Shown here one piece after another: positions 1-12,285 of a stretch of DNA of 64,000 nucleotides (the first letter of the stretch is position 1; every line of letters starts with the position of its first letter). The position numbers were made by a program, and so were the translations under genes. Origin of the DNA: Rosellinia necatrix. Its lineage: Eukaryota > Ascomycota > Sordariomycetes > Xylariales > Xylariaceae. The stretch lies in the NCBI GenBank assembly GCA_021209875.1, contig JAGYVD010000005.1, forward strand, positions 3,696,001-3,760,000, read 5' to 3'. The notes beneath the pieces were generated by a model. That model had not been told where the DNA came from and did no database searches. It saw only the letters and a program-made list of their open reading frames with translations.

Positions 1-2041
1 CTCCATGACGATGCCTGGGTCAGGGTAGTTCTTCAGCCTCTTGGACATCTTCTTTCCATCCTCTGCCAAGACGATACCATTGACCACGCAGTTCTTGAAT
101 GGCGAGACACCAAAGAGGTGTGTCCCCAATACAAGCAGTGTATAAAACCATCCTCGTGTTTGACTGTTCCACCATGTTAGTTATATCAATAATCCGATGC
201 CGAATAATGTACAAACTTACTCTAAACCTTCGGCGATGAAGTCACCAGGGAAGGTCTCTGCAAATTTCTCCTTATTCTCGAATGGGTAATGCTGGCTAGC
301 ATACGGCATGCTGCCCGATTCGAACCAACAGTCAAAGACCTCCTCCACACGCCGAAGGACGCCTTTGCCGGTCTTGCTAGGAATGGTAATATGATCTACC
401 TTGTCCCGGTGAAGGTCGGTCAGTTCGCCCTCATATCCGCTAAGCTGTTTCAATTCCTCGACGGAGCCAATGCACACCCTCTCGGTCAGGTCCTCATTAA
501 CCCACAACGGGAGAGGAGTTCCCCAGTATCGGTTCCTAGACACGTTCCAATCGCGCGCATTCGCAATCCAGTTACCGAACCGGTTCTCCTTAACAAAACT
601 TGGTGTCCAATGCATCCCTTCTATGTTCTTCAGCATCTGCGGAACAATCTCTGGGATGCGGATAAACCACGACGGTACAGCTCGATAGATGAGTGGCGTG
701 TCAGTTCTCGGACACATAGGGTATGAATGCCTCAGTTGCGAGTCGACCACCATGCGTCCCTTTTCTTTTAAATGTTTGATGATGGCTCTATCAGCGTCCT
801 TGATATACATCCCGGCAAAGTCGCGGACTTGGTCGTTATAGATACCAAGGTCATTGATAGGGTCGGGGGGTCCACGGGTCTTGTCGATGACACCTGCCTC
901 GACGGCAACGCTGTAATCGTCTTCGCCGTAGGCTGGAGCCTGGTGCACAACCCCGGTACCAGAATCGTCGGTGACATATGTCGCATTCACGACTTTGAAT
1001 GCTACATCTTTAAACTCGTCGTAGAAGTAATCGAATAGCGGCTCATACTTCCAACCGTTCATCTCTTTTCCTTTTAGTTTCGACACAACCTTGTACTTCG
1101 CTTTCTTGGGGTCCTTGTACAAGGTTGATAGTAGCTTCTCTAGTATGATGTAGTTGTTTCCAGACTTCTCGTCAAGGACCTTGACGTATTCGAAATCAGG
1201 GTGGGCGGCAAGCGCGAGGTTGGTCGGCAAGGTCCACGGGGTTGTCGTCCAAGCAAGTAGATGGGTCGTCGGATCGGATACTAAGGGGAAGCTGACGACG
1301 ACAGCCGGGTCTGTCACGTCCTGGTAGTTCTGATTTGCCTCGAAGAGACTCAGTGCAGTCGTCATTCCTGTAGAGTACGGCATGACCCTATGCCCTTGGT
1401 AGACCATCCCCTTGTCGAACAGCTGCTTGAAGATCCACCAATTGGTCTCCATGAAACTGGGGTCCATGGTCTTGGCCGAAATCAGCACATTTCCTCATAT
1501 ACTGAGCTATTGGCAAATTGGTTGCCGAACTGACCTTGTAGTCATTCTCAAAATCAATCCACCGGCCCAGCCTCTCAATGGTATGGCGCCATTCTTCGCG
1601 GTATCGCATGACGATAGCGCGGCACTCTTGGTTGTAGTTGGCCAAGCCAAACTTCTCGACAGCCTCCTTGCCAGAAAGTCCGAATTTCTTGTCGATCTCG
1701 TGTTCGATGGGGATCCCATGTGTGTCCCAACCAAACCGCCTCTCGACATAGTGGCCCTTCATCGACCAGTATCTGGGGATGATGTCCTTGATGGTAGAAG
1801 CGAGGAGATGGCCATAATGCGGCAGACCCGTGGCAAAGGGCGGGCCATCGTAGAAAGTGTATCGAGGCTTGTCCTTAGACAGCTCGACCTAGATATCGTA
1901 GGCTCGTTAGAAGATGCAAACTCGCGCGCTTGCTTCCGAAAAGACGAGCCATGCGTAGGCACTCACCTGGCGCTCGAATGCCTTGATCTCTCGCCATTTC
2001 TCTATGACGGCGAGCTCGGACTTGGGGAAATTGATAGACAT
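1..2041 (-). CDS. ILS1: Isoleucyl-tRNA synthetase, cytoplasmic (5' part; 3' end outside window)
   Basis: Charges tRNA-Ile with isoleucine in the cytosol. Four exons are visible: 2041-1967, 1888-1535, 1470-221 and 163-1, with introns of 78, 64 and 57 nt; together they encode the first 614 residues of a protein that is about 1,070 residues in fungi. The class I signatures are both present: HYGH (HIGH-type, residues 49-52) after GPPFATGLP, and KMSKR (598-602). The long stretch between them contains the expected CP1 editing domain ([30 protein letters not shown]). The start MSINFPKSE is chosen because it matches the family N-terminus and no mitochondrial presequence precedes the catalytic core, which points to the cytosolic enzyme. 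All joins keep frame, and residues across each junction (for example [12 protein letters not shown]) match the family. The gene runs off the left edge of the window. Confidence 0.96.
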
Positions 2042-4433
2042 ATTGCCAGAATATGTTGCCGAGGGTTATCAGGTTTGACCAAGCTACTAGCGACTTTCCG
2101 TGGATTTACCAGTCTATAGAGGCCGGGTTGCCGCTGCAGATTAATATCTCGCCCTAGGGTTGAGTCACGGCCCAAGGTAATAATCAGTCATGCGAGATGT
2201 GAACAAATCCGACCGCGGGGCACTTTTTGGCGTGTGGCACTAATCGCGGGGTCTCGACCAGTGTTTGCGCTCGGGCTAGGAGATAAGATTCGAGTCACCC
2301 CGCATGCTGCCTAATCAGGATTAGACTTGTTAAGCAATTCACATTTGCCAACTACCTAGGTACCCAGTACCGAACCGGCCTACCTAGGTAGGTTAGTAGG
2401 TAACTCTCTCTGTAGCAGCCGGCAGCTTATTGGATCATATGATCCCAAAGACTTGGTGTATTGGTTGTATTGTTGATGTAGATGAGATGGATCGGTCCAA
2501 ACCTCTGCACTATCGCTACTGTGTACTTACAACTACTTTATGTGGGTCCAGATAAATATGGGTCCAACTGCTACACTCTCTCTCTCCTCAGCACATACAT
2601 TTAAGCTTTAGGTAGGTAGGTAGGTACTTGCCCGGTACTCTCTAAAGTGCCTACATTCGGTTGACTGCATTGCCTCCAGATGGGTTTTATATTTCACCCA
2701 ATGCTAAGTATGCAGCGAACTAGGCTTAGCGTGATTTTCGCTTTTTCTCAGGCTCGACTCAGCCGGTTGTCAGTCAGGTCACTGCGGAGCCGCCCCTTTG
2801 TCAACAGAGACGGTCTTCCAAGACTGCTAAACCGCAGGAACATATTGCCAATATTGTCACGTGACCAGCTCTGTGAGGTCTGTTTATATATAATTCCATT
2901 GTTTCCTACATCTAATCTATCAACTTCGTACTTCAATTGACACGCACATTGAACAACTACTATCCAGACTTTTATCTCTCATCGAATAAACCCGAATGAT
3001 CCCAGATTATATACTTAACTCGATTTCTATCCGATTATCATCCTGTATTCTGTGCTAATTAAACTCTTGTTATTGGGGCTAATGGAAAGGAACAATCGTA
3101 CCGCTTAAAAGGGTAGGGCTGAAATGTATGCGCTATTGACTCCGATGGGGGCTCCGGCGGGAGTCTGAGTCTGTGTCTGCTTCTGTTAACTGCTTTACTT
3201 CCCATTCCCTTCTAGACACCCTACCCTACTTTCTCCTATATTGTATCTGTGAAGCTGTCCGTCTAGGCTACATTCCAATGTTCATTTACTCCTGATATCG
3301 CATCGCCACTCTATCAACCTGAAAACGCGGCCCCCACCCCCCAACTAGCCTATCGCCACCCTCAACGGCCTTAAAACCTCCAGGTCTCACGTAGCATACA
3401 AGATGTTACACGGAATGCATATGAGTACAATTAAATGCCGGGTACCATTCACCATTCTATTCATAAATGTGAGCTAAGCAAATCGAACCGTGTTTTTGTT
3501 ATTAAGGTGCTGCATGCAGCCATGAGTTCCTTCATATATGAGAACGTGGATTCGATGAAGGCCCTAAACAGGAACTGTAGCTCTAAGTTTTGCTCTTAAG
3601 ACAAGTGACGCTGATCTTAGTTTTGATACTATTACATATTGTGATTTTACCAGGCCAATGAAGGAATGTAAGTCATGCTATATACGAAATTACGGCATAG
3701 CAATGGGTTTTACGATGTAGTAAGAGATTTGGAGGCCCCTAATGCATAGTCCTTTTATGAGGAGTATAGTTTTTTTTTTTAAGCCGCCGTAGTATTCGTC
3801 CTACATTACCTGAGGGGACACTCTGATAGCATCAACACACCCGCGTATTCCGCCCCCACTCATCAAGGCCCCAGTAGCATACCTTCGACGCAAAATGCAA
3901 TAGGGGCAACTGCAACGCCGTTATATCGGTCATTTGCTTCACATCGAGCTATTCTTAGACCGTTGCGACCTTCGTCCCGCGAGCCCCTTCGACCTGGTAT
4001 ATAGGACAGTCCGATGATGCATGGCGGGGTTACATGCTCGACTTATTAGTTGCCTGAATGTCGGCCTTTCCGATGAGTAGCAGGCTGTCTGATGTTGTAC
4101 TATACCACCTCATAGACCCCTGTTGACGAGGTGATGTTCGCCCGAATGAAAGGAGCCGTGTGTCACTATAACCGCAACTAGGTAGGCGTTAAAATTCTAT
4201 ATTAGCGCATATCCGCGTATGATGAGGATGAGATCCATCGCCATAGACGGGTATCAACAAAGTATGTAGCGTAGCAATAGTGTATATTTAATATGATAGG
4301 ATAGTGTTATCCAGCCTTAAGACGGGGGTACATCACACAACGCCGACCCCCTTCAAATACCCCCTCAACCCAGATGACCCATCAGCAATGAAGCTCAACA
4401 ACCCAGCCCTCGATTGCCTTCTCTTGCATTACC
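2042..4433. other. Intergenic, divergent promoters of ILS1 and the 4434 gene
   Basis: About 2.4 kb without a supportable gene. It holds the upstream regions of two divergently transcribed genes, several short TACCTAGGTA/TAGG clusters (about 2355-2402 and 2611-2630), and a T run near 3770-3780. Short open frames occur on both strands but none has family resemblance or splice structure. No RNA gene was recognised. Confidence 0.6.
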
Positions 4434-6901
4434 ATGGAAGCTCTCAAAGCCGAGGCCTGGTCAGTCCATGACCAGACTTTGCAGTTCAAGGTTCGCCTTG
4501 GCCTGTGGACGAACTGGTCCCGAGGTCAGGTACTGGGTCAGACGCTTACAATATCACGCCAGGATGGCAATCTTCTTATCGCATTTACGGCCTTCTTCAT
4601 TGCCTTCGTCGGGTCTCGGTTCTGGAGGATCGCATGCTTTGGACTCCACCGCTACCATTCCACGAACGATCCTCGAGGCGCCATTCACCATCAACGACAG
4701 ATAATCCTTCGCAATACCGTCTCGGCCGATTCGGCCATCGCATTGTTCAGCGATATGTTTTGGGCGTGGCGACACTCGTCCCGGCTTCTCCTTCACGTGC
4801 TGCCTTCCTTCTTGGCGGCCCTCTTTTGCCTGAGCGCATTCACTGTTGCCGGAGGTTTCTCATCTCAAATATCATCCTCTGCTGGCACTCAAGTGCTTAT
4901 CAACGGAAGCGCATGTGGCATCGCGCGAGACGGGGCCCTGTACGGACCAGAGAGAGCTTACCGCTCACAGATGGCGAAAAGCGCTCTTAACTATGTCCAG
5001 CAGTGCTACACAAATTCGACAGGGTTGATGGACTGCAACGCATACGCCGCCGAGCGAATCCCTACTTACGTTAGCCATGACTCCCCCTGCCCGTTCAATA
5101 AAAGCATATGTCGCACCGACTCTGCGAACATCCACCTCGATACCGGATTTGTAGACAGTCACCATCACTTGGGGGTAAATGCTCCTCAAAACGAAAGGAT
5201 ACTGTTTCGACAGGTCGTCCAGTGCGCACCGTTGGTGACGGATGGGTACAGAATTCCTTACCAGAGTGGTGGCGAAAATTATACCTTATATGATTATGGC
5301 CCCTCATTGTGGTCATATGACAAGCCCGAATCTACGTATAAAGTTAAGAGTGTTCAACGGCAATATAGCCACCAACCAGGGGACAGGCCCGAGACAAATT
5401 ATCTTCTCGTGTAAGGTGCACCCCCGATCTGAAACATACATTGACCGCTATTAATCCTTGCGACGCTCGCAGATCGTTCTCGTCCTATGCATGGAACGGT
5501 AGCACAGGCTCTCTTTCATCGGACTTTGTTCCCCGCGATGAAATATGGCGAACGGATGCCGATACCTTCCTCATATTCCTTAGTGGGAACGGTGTTATAT
5601 TCGCGGAACCTATGAATGACACCTGGTATCGTGCGGTCGACCATGACTTGATAGTGGGACAGCCGGGAAATTCGGCACAGACGTATCGTCCAACCGAAGC
5701 CGGCTCGCCCTTGGCATGCGCAGAGCAATTCCAGTTTTGCTTCGGCAATTCAAAGAGATGTGGCCCGTTGGGAGGTTTTGTCGATGCGTCCGCTGGGGCT
5801 TTCGAGCTGCTAGGCGTCAACAGAGAACACGTGTGGGACGAAAACACGGAGCTGGTGCCGGGGACCACAGCGAACGCGGCGGCGAGCCGGTTTTCCTGGT
5901 TCGCCTTGATACTGCGATACACGGTGCCGAGCATTGCGGACGTCTTTACCGAGAGCGGACCAGATGCGCTCGCGTCGACACAGACACTGGCCGGCGGTGT
6001 ACAGACGAAACTCCCCCTCGACCAATGGCATAGCGATATAACGCACTCTTGGGCCATGATCATGGCATACTGGCAGGCCACTTTCGTGGAGATAGCGCGA
6101 GGACCAACGGACCCGGAACTGGTAGCTAATAAGGTCGCGCCGGCGGATTCCACGCAAAGGCAGATGTGTTCGAACCAGGTATGTTTGATCCCGCGAGCCT
6201 GAGACCCGTTCGCGGCGGCTAATGGTGGCGTGTGATAGAAAATCCGGAGCACGGCCTACGCGTCTTTCAACTTCTTTGCTCTTCTCTTCACGTACATTTT
6301 AGGGCTTGTCATCGTAGCAATATCCTTTTCCCTCGAGCCACTGGTAGACTACCTCCATCGAAAATGGGGCCATGAAACCTATGCGCACCTCGAATGGACG
6401 GCAAACGGGGTATTGCAACTTCATCGGCTCATGCACGACGACGGCTCCGAAAAGGCACTGACGTGGTCGCATTGCACGGAACTTGTTCCGACCACTTCGG
6501 CCAACGTGCCTTTGGCTGCTCTGGATATTACAGATCCAACACATCCAAAGCTGAACAGGGGGGCAACAGCAACAGCCACCGCATTGGTTTCCGAGCCTAC
6601 TCCGACTCCCGACGGGACGGAGGTCGGTGATGCCGAAGACGACTCCGGCACTCCTACCCCCCCAGAAATCCACACAAATGAACACCGCGGAGGAGTGACC
6701 GAAGTTGCCCGGGAGCAATCACTGCACATGATCGAGTCTGACACCCAAAGTCTACCGTCGCATATCGCCGAGTTTCCAGACGACGAGATGCTTACCGAGC
6801 TCGACACCACCACCGCCAACGATGATACAACCAGAACGGCGGTGCCGTCAACCCAGCATCCATTACAGCTGCGAACCAATTCAAGATCCGCGACTGCATA
6901 A
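4434..6901 (+). CDS. Conserved hypothetical fungal membrane protein, Cys-rich extracytoplasmic region
   Basis: Three exons, 4434-5410, 5473-6178 and 6239-6901, with introns of 62 and 60 nt, give 781 residues. Two hydrophobic segments lie near the N-terminus (about residues 46-68, LLIAFTAFFIAFVG; and 113-143) and one strong segment near the C-terminus (about 570-592, FALLFTYILGLVIVAISF). Between them lies a roughly 420-residue region with more than a dozen cysteines and several N-glycosylation sequons (NGSA, NSTG, NKSI, NYTL, NDTW), which fits an extracytoplasmic or lumenal domain. The C-terminal tail after residue 600 is Thr/Ser/Pro-rich and probably disordered. The motif GLWTNWSRGQ before the first membrane segment and the HLEWTANGVLQL motif after the last recall a family of uncharacterised proteins in Sordariomycetes; this is recollection, not a search. 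No function is known to me. The start at 4434 leads directly into the family-like region. Confidence 0.85.
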
Positions 6902-8219
6902 CTACCACTACCACTTTCGCCAAGCTTCGGGACAATAAAGCTGGAGTCCATCAGTCGCGAATCGTCAAGGCGGGTAGCCATCGCTGGAAAAGGGGGTGGG
7001 GGGGGGTGGGGGTAGTGCTGGAGTACTGGACTATTAATCAACCATAGATATGAGATTTCGACACTGGCGCTGTTGGGCAGGTACTGAGGACAGTTGTATA
7101 ATACTACTGGCGATAGCCTCACCCTTGGACTACCTACCTCCCTAGGGCGCTCGTTGACAGACATGAACATCGAAGGGGTCCCGTTACAATGGGGGGGGGC
7201 GGCTCCCTAGAAAGTCGCTCATGCATACTACCTTGGTACCTAGGTACTATTTCTGTCTGTTGTCAATTATGCTGAATGCCGGCAGTTCGATATCTGCATC
7301 CCTCCTAATTTAGGAGATATGATTAATTGTTCAAGGGTTTTCTCACTTTATATTCACGGCCAAGTGAAGCCCCCCAATGACCTATTGATGGTATTGTATC
7401 ATAGATGCTACCTATTTCTCTACAGGTAGGTACTACGTACATACTTAAGTGACTAGGTTAGGTACCTATCTAGGTACCTACCTACCTATGTTTCCTGTTG
7501 CTACGTAGTATAAGTACCCTGGTAGGTACGTAGTGTAGGTACCATGTAGCTTACAACATAAAACAACCTTCTTAATTCAAACAAGCCGCCAAGCCAAGGA
7601 TGGGCAAGCGGGCGGGGGCCCGCCATAGCTCGTGGCAACGTGCTAGGGGCCAGGTTAGCGGCTGAGTCCCCTGAGTTTGGCTGTAAATAAACATTGCGAC
7701 CATTGGGCCCGAGCGACCCTTGCCGGCTAGTGCGATTGCAACCCGAGAGAGGACGGCTGTTTGATGACTTGGAATTTCCTTGTGATGTTTTGGCTTCCTC
7801 AAGCGAAGTTCCTCACAAAGCCAGCCGGTAGTAGTCCCCTTTGTCCTGGACCCAGGGTAATGACCTCAGCCTTCGAAGAGAGACCACCCCCCACCTCCCT
7901 TTCGGAATTCACACGAGACATCCACGAGGTATGCTTATCCGGCCATGACAATTGGCTCTCGGATGTTGGAATCTCGACGGACCAGTTGATTTCTTGGCCA
8001 GCCTTGACTTGACTTGCACTGCGTACACTACTTGTCCACGAACTTATTCGCGTACTTACTTACTTACTTACTTACTCACTTACTTACTTACTTACTTGCT
8101 TGCTTACTTACTTGCTTACTTGCTTAACACTACATCCTTCGACCGACGCTTCCCGCACCCAGGTTCATTGGCGGCCCGGAGCATCCAGAGCATCCTCGCC
8201 CTGCTGCCGACGACGGACC
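6902..8219. other. Intergenic with CCTA/TAGG clusters and ACTT microsatellite
   Basis: 1.3 kb between two genes on the + strand. It holds poly-G/poly-purine tracts near 6985-7010 and 7190, dense TAGG/CCTA motifs at about 7425-7545, and an (ACTT)n run just before the Mo25 gene. No coding region is supported. Confidence 0.6.
8053..8125 (+). repeat. (ACTT)n microsatellite in Mo25 leader
   Basis: Imperfect tetranucleotide array, about 18 units with occasional CTTG and CTCA variants. It ends about 95 bp before the Mo25 start codon, so it probably lies in the promoter or 5' leader. Confidence 0.9.
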
Positions 8220-9583
8220 ATGGCGTTCCTCTTCGGGAGGGGTAGAAGTCGGACCAACACGATCGACCTGTCCAAGCAAGCCAAGGATCACGTCCTCAGG
8301 CTAGACGGCCCCGGCGGCCCTGCGAAGGTGACTACTGAACACCGCCACAATGCCACACGCTCTGGTCCAGACACTAACGGTGCTCGCGATCTCCCCCGGC
8401 TAGGCTGAGGAATTGGCCAAGGTCCTGAATCACATGAAGCTTGCCTTGCAAGGGATACCAGGTACGCGGGCACGCAGCCAATTTGCCGGCCCGAATTCCC
8501 CTTTTCCCCCCCCGTAAGCTGACGGTCTGTGGCGATGGGCAGAGTACGAGAGCACGCCAGAACAGGTCTATTCGCTAGTCACGGGTCTGATAGAAGAGGA
8601 CCTGCTATTCCTGCTCGCCCAGAACCTGCACCGTCTCCCCTTCGAAGCCCGCAAGGACACCCAGGTCATCTTCTCCTACGTCTTCCGATTCCGACCGCCG
8701 ACCGCGTCGCCGAAAACGGACCCCGTCGCGCTGAGCTTCGTGGTGAACAACCGGCCCGAGGTGCTGCTGGAGTTATGTCGGGGCTACGAACACAAGGAGA
8801 GCGCGACCCCCGCGGGCTCTGTTCTGCGGGAGGTGCTGAAGAGCGAGGCCGCCGCCGCCATCATCCTCTACGACGACGGCGAACAACCGGGATCGAGCTT
8901 AAAGGGCGTCACGGCCATTGACAGGGAGCGGCCGCAGACTGGGAACGGCGTGTTCTGGAGGTTCTTCGACTGGATCGACAAGAGCTCGTTTGAAGTCGCC
9001 GCGGATGCGTTTACCACGTTTCGAGTACGATCGCCTCCCCCCCCGCCGCCCCGCTCATTCATAAGGCTCTCGCGTGCTAACAGTGGGGGGATTTTGGGAA
9101 TAGGAACTCTTAACTAAGCATAAAGAGCTCGTGCCTCGGTATCTGGCGGTAAACTTCGAACTCTTCTTCGAGAAGTACAACGGCATCCTGGTGCAGTCCA
9201 ACAGCTACGTCACTAAGCGGCAGTCGATCAAGCTGCTCGGCGAGATCCTGCTCGACCGGTCCAACTATAACGTCATGACGGCCTACGTCGACCGCGGCGA
9301 GCACCTCAAGATCTGCATGAACCTGCTGCGCAGCGACCGCAAGATGGTCCAGTACGAGGGCTTCCACGTCTTCAAGGTCTTCGTCGCCAACCCGCACAAG
9401 TCGATCGCCGTCCAGAAGATCTTGCTTATGAACCGAGATAAGCTCCTGAACTTCCTGTCGCACTTCCTCGAGGACCGCACCGACGACGAGCAGTTCATCG
9501 ACGAGAGGGAGTTCCTCATCAAGCAGATCAGGAACATGCCCCCGAACCCCGTGGCGCCCACGCGGCAGCCCCAGCCCGTTTGA
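8220..9583 (+). CDS. HYM1: Mo25/CAB39 family scaffold (Hym1)
   Basis: Armadillo-like scaffold that binds and activates GCK/STE20-family kinases; in fungi it belongs to the RAM/MOR network controlling polarity and septation (N. crassa hym-1, A. nidulans hymA). Four exons, 8220-8327, 8404-8461, 8543-9024 and 9104-9583, with introns of 76, 81 and 79 nt, encode 375 residues, a usual size for fungal members (animal Mo25 is about 340). The start MAFLFGR is the canonical family N-terminus. Recognisable blocks are FWRFFDWIDKSSFEVAADAF, the LLTKHKELVPRYLAVNFELF helix region, and a C-terminal VFKVFVANPHK followed by LLNFLSHFLEDRTDDEQFIDE. The protein ends in a short Pro-rich tail. Every splice junction keeps frame with GT-AG ends. 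No defect was seen. Confidence 0.96.
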
Positions 9584-9744
9584 CAATAATAAACAGCCAG
9601 GGTCTGTCTATCCGAAAGGAATGGTGGTTGCGGGGACCCCCGAGGACGGCAAAAGTTAGGATATCCCGCACATAGAGCGACGAGTACTAAGTAGGTAGCA
9701 GTACTATGGGTAGATATCATTTATGTAGAGGCCCGTCCGAATAT

Positions 9745-9779
<35 letters not shown>

Positions 9780-10290
9780 AAGGGGGAGAGGGAAGGGGAG
9801 GGCACGTCTTCACGACAGAGCTTACATGCATGCGGCTAGGCGTTCAGGAAGGAGAAATTTTTCAATCAGGGTCAAAAAAAAAAAAACACGAAAGGACTCG
9901 GGATGCATTTTGCCATAATGGCATAGCCATCCCCGGCCAACCCGGCTAGCTAGCTAGTTTGGCCTCGTAGGCATAGCTATATGTAGAGATATGTATAGTC
10001 ATCACAGTTTGACTAGTAAACATCTCGGTTTCCCCCCCTTTTTTTCTCCTCTCTTCTTTTTTCCTATCGTCTTTCGTGAGAATAAAAGTCCCAATTTTAT
10101 TCATTCTAAGCATACGATATAAAAAGGAGGTAACGGACTGTACCTACCGACCAACCTAGGTAGGTAGGTAGGTATGTAAGCAGGTCAGTGAGGCAAGGTG
10201 TACCTCGGCGCTTTTTTCTTTCCTTCTTTAGGTGTCTTTCCTTTTTCCTCTCTTTCTTTCCCTTTTTTTTTTTTCGTCTCTTTTCCTTCT
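9584..10290. other. Convergent intergenic region
   Basis: 700 bp between the 3' ends of Mo25 (+) and the SDR gene (-). It holds a (GA)n run, a poly-A tract near 9876-9888, a TAGG cluster (10156-10174) and a pyrimidine-rich stretch at 10205-10290. Nothing coding is supported. Confidence 0.6.
9748..9777 (+). repeat. (GA)n microsatellite
   Basis: About 14 GA dinucleotides without interruption, downstream of the Mo25 stop codon. Confidence 0.92.
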
Positions 10291-11589
10291 TTACTTCTTC
10301 TCCATATACGCCTTGAACTCGTCCCTGTACGCGTCCCGCCAGCGGCTCAGGGGCGGGCGGCCGAGCAGGGCGTCGTCCGTGTTCCACTGCATGCGGCGCC
10401 TGTCCGTGTCTTCGGTGACGTCGTTGTCCGGGCAGAGGACCCAGAACTGGCCCTCGGCCATCTTGGCCTCGAGGTAGTCAACGACCTGTTCAGGCGTCCA
10501 CTTTTGCGGGCGGGCGATCGCACGTTAGCCACGGAGTTTATCAATCGTACATCATGCAAGGGGGGATAAGGAGTGATAAAGTAGACAGCAAGCGCACGGC
10601 AGCGGCGGGCTTCTCGCGCCCGCTGGAGGCGCCGGCGAGCTGGGTCCAGGTCCAGCCGGGGACGAGCAGGTGGACGGAGACGGTGCCGGGGTGCGAGGCG
10701 GCGAGGTCGAAGGAGAGGTGCTCCGCCAGCGCCTTGACGGCCGCCTTGCTCGCGTTGTAGGCCGGGTTGCCCGGCGGGTTCGTGATGCCCTGCTTGCTGC
10801 CCGTGATGACGATGGATGACGACGGCGACGATGACGACGACCCGGCCGTCGTCGCGGACGACTTGATGAGCGGCAGCAGCGCCGTGATCCCGTTGATCAC
10901 CCCCGAACAGGTTTGTGCGCAGGATCTTCTCGAACCCGCCCGTGTCCGCGTCGTCGAAGCTCACGGGCACCTGCGTGCCCGCGTTCAGAGCTAGGAGGTT
11001 GATCTTGCCTGTTTTTTTCCTCGCCCCCACGCCTTTGCGTTAGATAGGAAGATATTCGGAGGGGTGGGGCTCATGGTGAATTTGGGCTTGGCAAATACGA
11101 ATTGAAGAGGGGGGGGGAGGAGGATAATATATGATATAAATACAGAGCTTCTTTTGTTTGCATCGCGTTGCGCCATGTATGGGTAATAGTGACGACGGTA
11201 CGGTGTTATATGCACATACGTCATAGTAGCTTTATGAAAGAGGGAGGGGTACCGAGAGAGCTATAGGTAGAGAGGGAGAGGGATGCGCGGGGCGCATAAG
11301 GCACCCCGATGATGGCAAGGAGTAAGAAGAAAAACCGAAACGAACCTCCGAAGTCCTTGACGACTTTCTCTCTCAGGACGACCCAGTCCTCGGTCTTGCT
11401 GACGTCGGTCCTGATGGTGCTGATACCGTCCCCGAGGGCCGACTTAGCGGCGTCGAGGTTCTTCTGGTCCCAGTCGGCGACGAGCACGCGCATCCCGTGG
11501 CCGACGCATTTCTTGGTGAGGGCGAGGCCGATGCCCGAAGCCCCGCCGGTGATGACGGCCGTGTTCAGTTTAGAGTAGATTGCCGACAT
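10291..11589 (-). CDS. Short-chain dehydrogenase/reductase (SDR), one-base frameshift
   Basis: NAD(P)(H)-dependent oxidoreductase of the classical SDR type; substrate unknown. Three exons: 11589-11346, 11008-10598 and 10500-10291, with introns of 337 nt (long for this region) and 97 nt. The read protein has the cofactor motif TGGASGIG (residues 14-21), LNAG (89-92) and the catalytic triad S152, Y165, K169 in ITGSKQG and YNASK. The C-terminus (WTPEQVVDYL, LCPDNDVT, PPLSRW) resembles a common fungal SDR subfamily. The exons sum to 865 nt, which is not divisible by three. Family-like sequence runs in one frame to NLFG (residue 117) and continues as VINGITALLPLIK in the next, across a run of five C at 10900-10904 (+ strand). 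Removing one base gives 287 intact residues. Either a consensus error or a recent inactivating insertion; the otherwise perfect catalytic residues favour error. Confidence 0.88.
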
Positions 11590-12285
11590 CTTCGTCGGGT
11601 TTCGTAGTGGGATGAATGAATGAATGGATGGATGGATGGATGGATGGATGGACAGATGGACGGATGGATTGCATATGCGAAAGTCGAGACCCACGCTCTA
11701 CAGGTTTCACAAGGAAAACTGAAGAAAATAATAAATAAAAAAAGATTGAATAAATAAAAGAAAATAGAAGCAAAATTAAAATAATAAAAAAAAAGACGTA
11801 ACTAACCACTAAAGGGCTCTCTGTCGTTGTTTTACCATTTCTTTTCTCTGCGACGTGATGGCTTAGTTGGCTCTTATAACACCAAATGCCAAGAGAGCTG
11901 GTGCTTCACTTAGCTCCAGAGCTCTCTCGGGGTTAGGATTTTAGGAATTATCTGCATGCGCAACATGACGTTACCCCTCAGGCATTGCAGCCATACACCG
12001 GCTTCCGCAGAATACAATGCTTTAGCCAGCTGGGCGCACCCTCTTACAAGATACACGGTACTCCCCATGCCCGCAAGACACAATCCCACTACCCAGGGTG
12101 CCAGGTACCAATATCTCTTTTTTTACACAGGACGGGTAATAAGAGCCTTCTCCTAACGCCGCCCGTCCTCTACCCCTTAACCGCTTGACAATAGCATATT
12201 CCAAACAACCACCCCGCCATGCCCAACATTGCGTCGCCGCCCCATCCAGACTGGTTGACTGGCTGCACCTGCCATTCTCCCCCGA
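11590..12285. other. Intergenic, SDR promoter and SNF12 3' flank
   Basis: 700 bp. It holds a (GGAT/GAAT)n microsatellite directly upstream of the SDR start, an A-rich stretch (11715-11790) and nothing else recognised. Confidence 0.55.
11610..11669 (+). repeat. (GGAT)n/(GAAT)n microsatellite in SDR leader
   Basis: Three GAAT units are followed by about seven GGAT units and degenerate copies. It begins 21 bp upstream of the SDR start codon on the opposite strand, so it likely lies in the 5' leader. Confidence 0.88.

Noticed and set aside
289..726. Open frame on + strand within the IleRS gene
   Set aside because: Antisense to a clear IleRS coding exon; no family resemblance.
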